A DNA stretch of 64,000 nucleotides from Latrodectus hesperus (lineage: Eukaryota > Arthropoda > Arachnida > Araneae > Theridiidae), in assembly GCA_037975125.1 (NCBI GenBank), contig CM075851.1:77057063-77121062 (forward strand), in the 5' to 3' direction. This document shows, one piece after another, positions 24,286-35,129 of this stretch (its first letter is position 1; every line of letters begins with the position of its first letter). The notes beneath the pieces were generated by a model that was given only the letters and a program-made list of their open reading frames with translations, was not told where the DNA came from and ran no database searches. Made by a program: the position numbers and the translations under genes.

Positions 24286-24695
24286 TTCCTTTCCCGTACT
24301 GTCAATGGTATGATAGTTTGCTGTTTATAAGTCGGGATAGTCTCTTTGTAATCACCTGTAATTTGCTCAATTAATATTTGTGAATATTTATTGGTACATT
24401 TTATAAAATATTAACGTTGTTTCCATTTCCTTGCTGTAAATGGTATGATAGTTAGCTGTTCATATCTCGAAATAGTCTCTTTGTAATCACCTGTAATTTA
24501 CGCAATTAATATTTATGAATATTTATTGGTGCATTTTATAAAATATTAACGTTGTTTCCATTCCCTTGCTGTAAATTGTATGATAGTTAGCTGTTAATAT
24601 GTCGGGATAGTCTCTTTGTAATCACCTGTAATTTACGCAATTAAAATTTAAGAATATTTATTGGTGCATTTTATAAAATATTTAAGTTGTTATCA
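24286..24695. repeat. 135-bp tandem repeat, about three copies
   Basis: The phrase GTATGATAGTT recurs with equivalent positions at 24306, 24441 and 24576, a constant period of 135 bp. Each unit contains ATAGTCTCTTTGTAATCACC, then AATATTTATTGG and TTTTATAAAATATT. Copies two and three are closest to each other; the first is more diverged at its start and the last at its end. There is no open frame through the units. It is a minisatellite-like local duplication. Confidence 0.95.
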
Positions 24696-27600
24696 ATTTC
24701 TATATGAAACAATTTTGTTGCTTTCTTGAAAAAGAACATTTTCCTTCTTTTTTATTGCCTCAACTATTTTATAACTTTTTAGAAATACTATTTAGGAACA
24801 GTTATCCTGATATGTTTTTTTTCAATATATTAATTAAGTAAATCCCTTTATTTTAATTGAGTAAAGTTACTTTATTTTGGAGCATTTATGAGTGAAAAAA
24901 ATCTGCATCATATTTAATATGAATAAAAAAATATCTTGTAGCATATTTTAAATATATTGAATTGAATACAAAACCCTCTCTTTTTGTTAGTAAAGATATA
25001 TTAATAATGTTTAAAATTAATTCCTTACATTTATATAAAACAATTGAAGTAACAAATGAATGATGACTTAAGAATATGTTTAGTATTTTATTCGTAAAAA
25101 ATTATAAAAAGGATTTAAAAAAATGATGAAATTATCTCAATTTGTAAGAGCGAGAATGAATTAGACCGCACATATTTGCAATTATAATACCACTTTAAAC
25201 ATAATTCTAATTTCTTAGAAATAATACAATTTTTTATTTTTATTGTTGGTATAAATAATAATTTGTTCTTCGTATACATAAGTAATGGCTGAATATAAAG
25301 TAAATATAAAATATATTTCACTTTTAACATAAGCAGAAATTGAATAAGTAAAAATACTGAAATGGCTTAAGCCAAAGGTATATGGCTAACATTCTCAAAT
25401 TCCTTCCCATATAAGCAAACAATTCAATGCACTATGTGAAGAAATGGTGTTCGCAGAAGTTCACATGATCCACGTTCCATTGTTCAAATGCAATAACGCA
25501 CTTCCCTTCAGTCTTCGATTGAATTGCAATCGACGAGAATATACCCTCTGGAGGATTCCATTTGGTTATCAGAACATTCCCTTGGAGCCATTATCATCCA
25601 GCAGCAAATATAAGGTCGAAGTAAATTAAGCTATTACAGTCTTCCACACGTTTCTTTATACTAAAGTTTACGGATTTTGATATTAATTTATGAAAATACA
25701 AATGCTGAAATAAAGAAATCTGCTTAAATTTGATTTTATATCTTGTTTATCATAGTATATTTACTATACGAAAATCTAATTATTTAAATTTTTTTAATTT
25801 ATAGAAAGATATTTATAAAAATGTTATAATATATATAAATAGAAAAATTATTTTATTTGGTAGCACTTATTAATGCTTATCTAGATGAATTAACTAATAA
25901 GAAATTAGAAACAATATAATAAAAATTTTAGAACTGACTGCAAATTGGTTTGTGCTCTATTCTTCAATTCAATGTTCCAAGCGTTTTATATTTATTTTTA
26001 TGTAGGATTATTCATTTATTTTAGGTATAAAATTCTATTAATGGAAATCCATTTTAAATTGCAGTTGCCAGATTACTTAATTTTACATTTAGAAAGTAGT
26101 CTTTGAATAATATACAAAAACTTAAAAATTAAAATCAGTTTTAAAATTTAGACAGTATATTTTTCTCTATCATTTAATTTTACCGAAAAGCTTATCTTCT
26201 AAAGAATTATGCTTGGAATGATATTAAGAACATCATTAAACTTCTTGAAATGTTCCTATACTTCAAATGATTATATAATAAGAATATAGATTCCAAGTAT
26301 ATTGCTTGGGAATGCTGTTATTTATTATTCTTACAATAATATGAATTATTTGTTAGTTAAAATTTCCTTTTTGAAATACTTTGATGTATCTAAATTTTAA
26401 GATTTTATAGCAATATTATACTAATATATAAATATTATAAATTTAATAACTGCGTGAAAATTTCGCGTATTTTTTAAAATTTTTGGAAGTTATTTTATGT
26501 AATTATTATAATGAAATAAAATAAATTGGTATTTTCCTCAATCATTCTTACAAAGTTTAATAATCATCCTTCCAATTTATCTTAAGCTTATTCAAATGAC
26601 AATTATAAATATTTATATATATTATATTTTTATTCAATATTAATACTTATCAAAATACATGTTAAAAACTCATGTAATTGCTAAATACATAACTGTTATG
26701 TATGCAGTTTAAATTGAAAGATATTTTTACCTATTGTGTGAGCATTTGTTTTAAAAAATCTTCAAATAATTCAATATTCATTTACTTCATATTAACAATT
26801 ATTATTTCTCATATAAATAAAGGATGAGATTTTGCAATGAAACTTTCATAGATAAAAAATGTAATAATAATAAATAAAATTGTATGAGAGACATATAATG
26901 GAGTGTTAACGAATTTTTCATTATAACACAGAGATTTTAATTAAATAAAAATCCAAATGATCTTTATAATTTTCTGCTCGCAATATGGCCCCCAGGAAGA
27001 CTTTTTTTACATAGGAGGTATATGCACATGTTGGTTGTCTAGGTTTTGTTCAACTCTAAATCATTTCTTCCAACAGCTATACATGCAGAAATCAAAAGCG
27101 TATCATTTATCTCCTATTAGACTGGGATAGAGTCAAGAATCTTGTTGCAGAATAATGCTGTTCATCAACTAGACTAGGATATGGGCCTTTTCATTACCAT
27201 TTTTAAAACTGAGTAGCGAATAGTCTTTTATATGCAGCCTAAATTTCCTTCCAAAAAGTCTTTTCAAAGATATTCCAGAATATCCTATCTTAAAAGTGTT
27301 ACATTTTTTAAAATAATAATATTTCGAATATGTAGTGATTTGCATAAAATTATTTTTAAAATCGCAATGCCATTGGAGCTAAATGATTATAAAAATGCTT
27401 GGCACTATATATGCGGTAATAAATCCTATTTAAATATAAACTACTGTTAATAAATAATGAGAGAATATGACTTATCCTTCAGTAAAAGAAAATAGATTAA
27501 TATATTAAAAATAAAGTCAAGAGAGTAATCTTAATTTGTGGTGGGTCTGTTTAGTAATTTTAATAATAATGTATGCTATGCAATATCTTTATTTTTAATT

Positions 27601-29760
27601 ATATGTATTTTATCCGCATATCGTTTCAAATAAACATAGCATAAAATGTTTATATTTTTGGAATAGTAATAGGATGTTCATGTATTTATTTAATGATAAT
27701 ATGGGTTACATAAACAACAGTATGTTCTTGAATTTTCATACCCAATAGAAATTAATACATTATTTTATAGCATAAATTTATAGAAATATTTTTTTAATTC
27801 TGTTAGAAAATGTAAATTTTTGAATAATATATAGATTAATTAAAAATGAATTTTTCTGTTTCAATAAAAAATAATAATGTTTATCAAATAATTGCAATAT
27901 ATTAAACATATTTCTGAAATTTTATTCATGCAATATAAATAAACTTTATTTGGATTTCTATTATATATTTCCATTTCATCACATTTTCGAAGAGTAATGT
28001 TTGATTATTAAATTTAAATTTTTAATTTATGATATATATATTGCAAATAGTTATACATGAGTTTCTATTTTCGAGGGTAAAATTCGCAATACTTTATATA
28101 CCAAAGTATTTTCATGAAAACCTAATATCCGCATCATTAGATGTTACTGCAATATGCTTGTATGAAAAGTCATATTTTTAATGAAATATATTTTATATCT
28201 GGACTGAAATTAAAAGTAACAAAATTATCTAGTGATGTATTCACTTGTTATACTTGTAGAAGCTAATATATTTTCTTGTGATTTTTTTATCATTCTTTAG
28301 TAAGGATATAAATTTATGCATTACTTTGTCTTAATCTTAATGATAATCTATCTTAATCTACCTAATCTACTACCGCGCAAATATATCTGAATCTATTACA
28401 AAAGATCCACTTTACGGTTTGGAGAGATAAAAATGAAAACAACAAATAAAATAAATTAAGATTTAATACAAGATAGATAACTAACAATAATTTAAATTTG
28501 TTTAACTTAAAATATCAATGATTTAAATGAATTTATTTGGAGTAGTATGAATAATTTAATATGAGCCAACAATTATAATTTGGATTTTAATATAATTAAA
28601 ATTATAATTATAATTCCAAATCACGTTTTATTTATCCCCTAGCCACTTTCTTTCAAATAATCTATTATTTGCAAAATTACCCATTTCCAAATCAGAAAAA
28701 TATTGTATAATGTTTAGATAACTATGCATAATCTGACATTTTGATAAATTCCTCTTAGATAAATATCTCTTTATATTATTGTATTTTTAATAGGATATAA
28801 TTTTTATATACAATGTGTATAACATACAGTACTAAAACAAATGAATTTTATTTCATTCAAAGAATATTCTTAGCAAGAATAAAGAAGTATTTAAGATAGC
28901 AAGACTAAAGTTTTAAAAAGCATCTTATATTAAATAAGGAATACAGGATCATAATTAATTCAAAATTTCTTTTGTGAATTTTATCTAATTTCTATTTAAA
29001 ATTTTATATTACTTAGAAATCAATGAATAAGACAAAACTGGCAAAATTAATTAATAATTTCTGAAGAATGAGTAAATATAGTATTTTTTATAATTACGAA
29101 TGTATTAATATTCTTTTCATTATAAATTAATATTTAATTCCTTATAAATTAATATTAATTTCCAATTTATTATCCTTAAAATAAAAAAGTGATTATGTGT
29201 AAGCATACACTGTATTAATACTAAACTTTTAAGAACGTTTGTAGTATATTAAAACAAAAACATAAATTTGAAACATAATGTAAATATTGGCTTTTGTACA
29301 CATAAAGAATTAATATTATTGAAATACTTATTTTATAAGAATATTCGATAAGTTTATATTCAATAGTTGAACAACCGATATATTATAGTAATGGATTGCT
29401 ATTTCTTTCTATATATTATTTATTCTATATATCGATAGCTTGATTAGGTATTGGAAAGGAGAACGGGAACATACAAATCAGAGTAATTTTTTTTCTTAAT
29501 GCGATAGTTGGAGAAAGCTGACCTCCATCACGACTCCATAAATAATAAGAGAGCTACTTATTTCTACCTTTCTTGTTTCCTTAGTTTCTTCATTCACGTA
29601 TTGACTTTTTCTGCTCATTGTTTCACAGTGTTAGATAACTAAATGAAACAATAATGAAAATGAGTCATGCCGAAGAACAATATAAAATAAAAACAGCCTC
29701 CATGATTAAAATTTAGTATTAATTGATGTTGATTTAATTCTTTTTAATTATTTGAAAATT
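24696..29760. other. AT-rich intergenic DNA
   Basis: Long AT-rich stretch with no recognised gene. The less AT-rich patches are 25441-25629 (listed separately) and about 26980-27200. Short open frames at 25115-25330 (minus) and 27232-27450 (plus) show no known motif. Confidence 0.68.
25441..25629 (+). other. Unassigned 61-codon open frame in a less AT-rich patch
   Basis: The frame (start MVFAEVHMIHVP, ending KYKVEVN) lies in a patch with more G and C than its flanks. The piece REYTLWRIPFGYQNIP faintly recalls the YxFxRMPFGLKNAP block of Gypsy-type reverse transcriptases, but no neighbouring reverse-transcriptase block is present. It could equally be a lone exon or chance. No product can be named. 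Confidence 0.2.
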
Positions 29761-29762
29761 TA

Positions 29763-29765
<3 letters not shown>

Positions 29766-29838
<73 letters not shown>

Positions 29839-29850
29839 AGAGAGAGAGAG
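29766..29850. repeat. (AT)n(AG)n microsatellite
   Basis: About 71 bp of AT dinucleotides (29766-29836) followed by about seven AG dinucleotides. Confidence 0.95.
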
Positions 29851-32800
29851 ATATAGATATAATTCTTTGTTAATATTATTTTATAAAATGATGTAAATTG
29901 CGTTTATTAAATGTTTTGATGTTTTACAATTAAATATGATTAACAAACTTTGTTGCAGTTGAATATTTACTATATATTGCATTTTAATTTGAAAACACGT
30001 TTTCAATTTTATACAAACATAGTTAGAAAAATGTTTTTACCTCATGCATATTTTACAGTTTTTAATACCTATTCACAAAATTAATTTACTATTATTCATT
30101 ATTTTCATTTAAGAATTTGAAATGTCAATTTTATATCAAATTACTTTTAATTTTAATGCACTTTTCTTTTTTCGTGCGATATTACATAAAATATGCGAAA
30201 TAGATTCTTAAAATCACGCAGAATGAATAGCATAGAAGAATAATCATTTTATTGTTTAAATTTGTATTGAAATATTTCGCCAATAGCTTTTTGCACGCTT
30301 ACTAATAATTTTATAAAACTGTGAGTTGGTGTGACAAAATTTCTCAACTTGTATATGGGAATCTATTCATCTTTTTACCATAAAGAAATAAAAAGTTTAA
30401 AAATTTTCATACATTTAAAAGCCAATCAGTTTTTCTTTAAAATAAAGAAGATAAGTTAGAAACATAACTATAATTGACGTTTTCCAAAATACATTCTTTA
30501 ACTCTACAACAGTAAAACAACGCTTCTTACACGAGAATAGGAACTTATTTGGTACTACTGAAAGAATAAATTATGAAGTAGAAAAAAAAGTTGTGGTAGG
30601 AAGTCTTGGATGATAAGCTTACAGATGTTTCTACACTTCTTTGACAAGTTATGATATATTTTGGGAAATACTTATTAAATTTATCACTGACATGTATACT
30701 AAGCGTCATTCCATTCATTAATATTTGTTTATTTCTTGTTTGAGGAGTCAAAATAGGAAATGACATAAACGAAGATCTAATTTTACGAATAATTTGTTTC
30801 TCTGCAGATTAATGGCTAATAAATGCTGAAAACCTAAACTAATGGTTTGCCATTTCGTTAATTAAACAAAGTACGAACAACAGAAAATTTCCTTTTTAAC
30901 TGCTATGTAATGTATAACATTTTTAAATGAATTTAATAACATCGTTGATACATATAAACATGCATTTTTATATATAAACATACATTTGAATGACTTTGTG
31001 ATGCATAAAAATATAATGGCTTATAAAAAAAAAACAAAGATAATTGAAGCCTATCAATTTGTGTTCAAATACAGTTTAGTAAAAGGCATTAGTGTGCACT
31101 TGTGTAAAAATAATTAAATTCTGTACATCCTTGTTGTTTAAGTTTATTTTAATATTTAAAGGCTCAAAATGTTCTTTTTTTATAATTATTAGAATAAAAA
31201 CTCGTATTAATTTAATCTCTCCTCAATCCTATAATACTTTATAGCAAAATGAAAAAGTGTAATATGATTATCAATTTGTTATTAAGTATTTTATTTTGAT
31301 AATATAACCCAATGCCTAAAAGTTTACTTAAACATTCTGTAGTTAGATTATCGTTTGTATTTTAATTTAAATAATATCTTCTTGATTACTTGGATGAATA
31401 ATTGATGACACATTGATTTCAATGTACATGCTAAAAATATTTCCTTCAATCCATTGCATAAAGAATGTAGGGTCATTAAAGTTCTATATTAATGACACTA
31501 CATTCATTATAGTTAAACTAAATATACTGTCAAAAAGATAAAATAAATGTATAATTTAGTTTAGTTTGTTTAAAAATACAGCAAAACTGTACTATTTAAA
31601 CATATCCTATATATATTGACAAAAAATATTTTGTTGGTTTTTGAAATTTATGTAAATTTAGTAACAGCTATATCATGATCAAACGCATAAATCAAAATAA
31701 AATAAAAAAAAAATTCAAGAAATAACACATATTGAGTATAATCTATGTTGAATAAGCAAAATAACAGCAAAAATATAAACAAAATTGATTCAACGACTTC
31801 ATTCTATGGTTTTCAACCAACAAGGCGCATCTGCACATTAAAAAAAAGCACGAAGAATACAATACACAATATGCAAAAGGCAAAAAATTAACGATATAAA
31901 ATGTATATAAATGTAACACAAAGATAATACGTATATAGAATTATATAAACAAAATTAAATTAATAGCTTAAGCTACAATGTATAAACAAAAATAATATTA
32001 AGAATGATATCAAGAATGTCTGAATTAATTAGAAAACATAATGCTTAGACGAAGACATTATATTCAATATATTGGTGACTGAAATTTTTGTACTGAAATG
32101 TCCAAGAGTTTTACACATTACTTCATTCAGTATGGAAAATGCAAGAATAACTAAAATAATTAAGATTAATCTGAATTTCTTATGAGGTCAAACAAAAATA
32201 ACGCAATAAAAAGATTATCATTAAATTTTTATTGAATTCTAGTTATTTTCTCATTTGTACAACTATTTGGATGTTATTAGATCATTCTAAATTTGAATGC
32301 ATATTATTAGTATTCTTGGAATGAAAAAAATAGAATTTTTTTATTCTGTAGGAAAATTATAAGTTATTTTAAAAGCATACTATTTATCAGTGAATACATC
32401 GAAAATGTTTGTAAGTTAACTATTTTATTTTAATTTGTAACTGCTATTCATGTATTTTATTTATTATTAAATAATAATCTATTCTTAATCTCATAAATTT
32501 AAACTTATTAATTTCTTAAAACTTTTTTGACTAATTTTCTATAGGTGTGTAATTCTTTGAAATAAGATTTCAATTAGGCATTTATCACTTATGGTGAGAA
32601 AAGTTAAAAAAAGTGTAAAAGGATAAATTTTCTTGAAGGATATTTCATTAAACTAAATATGATTTTTCAATTTTTAATGAATTGAAGAAATTAATTTTGT
32701 CTAAAATAAGAACCAGTTTCTTTGGATAGTATAATAGTATACCACATCCATGTAATGAGTTAATTTGAATTTTTTCTAATACATCATATTTGAATAATCA

Positions 32801-32876
32801 TCACTAATAATCTGCTTACTTTGGAATATCTTCGATTAAAAATTAGTTCCATATTAAATATGTATTGCTTACAATT
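29851..32876. other. AT-rich intergenic DNA, nothing recognised
   Basis: No coding, RNA or repeat structure found. The 73-codon minus-strand frame at 30545-30766 carries no motif and ends in a Phe/Tyr-rich run typical of translated AT-rich sequence. Confidence 0.7.
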
Positions 32877-32885
32877 GCTTTAGTA

Positions 32886-33153
32886 CCTCTGTTGTTGTTG
32901 TGTGCCAGCTAGGTTGGCATTATAGGGTGCGCTGCTCCACTTTCCTAACTTAACCATATTTTGGTGTGGAGTCCAACTTCCTCACTACACACATGCCATA
33001 GGTACCCGTTTATAGGGTAGGTAAGCATTCACAACCCATTCATAAAAGGAAAGGACAAAGACAGGATAGATCGAGAGAGAAAGTACATCCATTCCCGAAC
33101 CGAGAACCTCCCTATCCGCAGTCAGGCACGCTGACCATTAGACAAGTTGGGCG
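32886..33153 (-). mobile_element. tRNA-derived SINE with (CAA)n tail
   Basis: 268 bp, flanked by GCTTTAGTA at 32877-32885 and 33154-33162, a 9-bp target duplication. Read on the minus strand, the head has a tRNA-like A box (TCTAATGGTCAGCGTGCC) and, about 35 nt on, a B box (GGTTCGGGAATGG, close to GGTTCGANTCC), the two-part promoter for RNA polymerase III. The body is unrelated to tRNA. Just before the tail a short hairpin can form (GCCA...TGGC, 32904-32918), and the element ends in (CAA)n, seen on the plus strand as GTTGTTGTTG near 32890. It codes for nothing and would depend on a LINE to move. This is a fairly young copy, judging from the intact duplication. Confidence 0.9.
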
Positions 33154-33162
33154 GCTTTAGTA

Positions 33163-35080
33163 TCGTCGTAACATATTTATTATTTTCATTAATTAATGTG
33201 CCTTAAAATTATTTTCTACTTTGGAAAATAGTTAAATGTTATTTATATAGCCATAACTTCCAAAATGCTTCTCTTGTGTTAATACCGCCTTTGTGGAAAA
33301 AGGCTGAATTCTTTTTTTTAGTTTCACTGAAGCATTCCATTAAATTAATCCGTGTATATCGCTTTCATTGTCATGCCATAAATTAATGACATGTTTCATG
33401 ATGTATGGTATATATATTAGGTAAACATAATTATAAAATTAAACCACAACTTAAAATTAAAGTATTGACGAAAAATGACAAAAATACTTTTATATTTACA
33501 GTTATATTTACATTTACTCATTAAAAGAAATGCGTATATATTATGTTCATTTTAAGAAGTGCCAGACTTTATCAATTTCTAAATTCATTATCAATTTCGT
33601 TATTAATTATTATTTTTTTCAAATTTGGGTATTCATTCCTTTTATTAAACTTCAAATTTGTTCTTTTGCTTGATTCTTGATTTCATTTCATGTAGAATTA
33701 AGAAATAAAAAGTTTTAAATTCAACGAAAAATACTTTAAAATGTTAATTGTGTTAGTAAGAGTAATTATCCGAAATTACATTTCATGTTAAGATTTTCAA
33801 AATCTTTATTTCCACTAGATTAATTAATTAAAAATTGATTTGGATTTTATGTATTTCAAATTGCAAGATCATCAGTTACATCTTCTTTATCTTTGGTTGA
33901 TATTTCAGCATCTTTAAATTTTTATTTACTTGACTTCATTTCATTACCAGCTTTCACTTAACCTTTACTCGTTTTAAGCCATAATATGTTAAAAAAAAAA
34001 CCAATAGAATAATTTTATATGTCAGTTCTCATATACAAGATATGATATATATTTCATATTATAAAAATTGAAATTATAAATGAGTAAGCACCGTAGCATT
34101 ATAAAGATAATTTAAATAACAAATTAAAATCTTTTAAGGTATTTTTTAAAATACAAAGCTTTAAAATTATATAAATATTATCTTCTTGCTTAGACATTTT
34201 AAAAAAATTTTACAATTATAAAGTTTAATTTTTTCATCAATTTTATAATATTGGTGTATTTTCAAATACTCATTTAATATAGTTAATGTAAAACTTGAAA
34301 GTAAGCCTGCTTAAAATCTTATAAAATATTTGAGTATTTTAATGATTTGAGGTTTAGTTTAAAGTATAAAAGAAGCTTAAACAATGCTTTAGTACTTCAA
34401 GCTTCATAAGCTAAGTAAAGTAAGTTTAGGTTGAAGTATGTTTTGAAATAGAAAATTATTTCGTCATGTTTTTCTGAAAAACGAAACAAAAAAAAAACAT
34501 TAACGGTAACTAATTGAAGACTTTAAGTCTTCAATTTGTTATCGTTAATGTTTTTGATGACTGCTTACTTTAAAAACATGACAGGATTGAAGCAGTAAAA
34601 AGAAACAATGTCTAATTTTAAAAACAATCTCTTAACCAGTTTGAAATAGTTGTTAGCAATAAAGTCAGCAGTTTAATCTCAATACCAAATTGAACAGCGT
34701 AAACGTTTTACTTTTGGAATTTTTTCAAATTAATTTTTACTAATGCTACTGTATTTTTGAGCAAAATTTTTCATTTGCAATGCGGTTCTGTTACTTTATA
34801 TAGATATGAAAACTATATAATAATATTAGGCTAGAGATTGGTGTTTTTAAAAAATATGTTAATTTGTAACCACAGAAATGCAAAAGTTTTCAAAATTAAA
34901 TCTCGTTGAAGATTTATATTTGTATTTTTCAATGCGATAGACTTTAAAAATTATATTTTTAGTGTACAGTAAAATATAAGTAAATTTTAAAATTTTTCTA
35001 ATTCTGAAGCAAGTAAAGAAATTCACGAAAAAACTGGAGGCTTGTATTTAATTTCTACAAAATATTAATAAAATATATTA
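33163..35080. other. AT-rich intergenic DNA with a foldback hairpin
   Basis: No gene recognised. The inverted repeat at 34463-34582 is listed separately. Confidence 0.7.
34463..34582. repeat. Nested inverted repeat / foldback hairpin
   Basis: Inner arms 34494-34523 and 34525-34554 pair at 28 of 30 positions around a single central base; the left arm starts AAAACATTAACGG and ends GAAGACTT. Outer arms GTCATGTTTTT (34463-34473) and its exact complement (34572-34582) pair again, separated from the inner arms by unpaired spacers of about 17-20 nt. The whole 120 bp would fold into one long hairpin. No open frame and no clear target duplication; a small foldback transposon is possible. Confidence 0.85.
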
Positions 35081-35129
35081 ATAATGATCATCATATTTTT
35101 CACTGAAGTTTTTAACTGGTTAGTTGTGA

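Noticed and set aside
24286..24695. CRISPR-like array
   Set aside because: Three tandem 135-bp units without unique spacers in evidently eukaryotic DNA; it is a minisatellite.
26980..27200. Possible RNase H fragment, minus strand (GNEKAH)
   Set aside because: Only one short phrase; no catalytic Asp block or tail around it in any frame.
30545..30766. 73-codon open frame, minus strand
   Set aside because: No motif; ends in Phe/Tyr/Ser run of AT-rich sequence.
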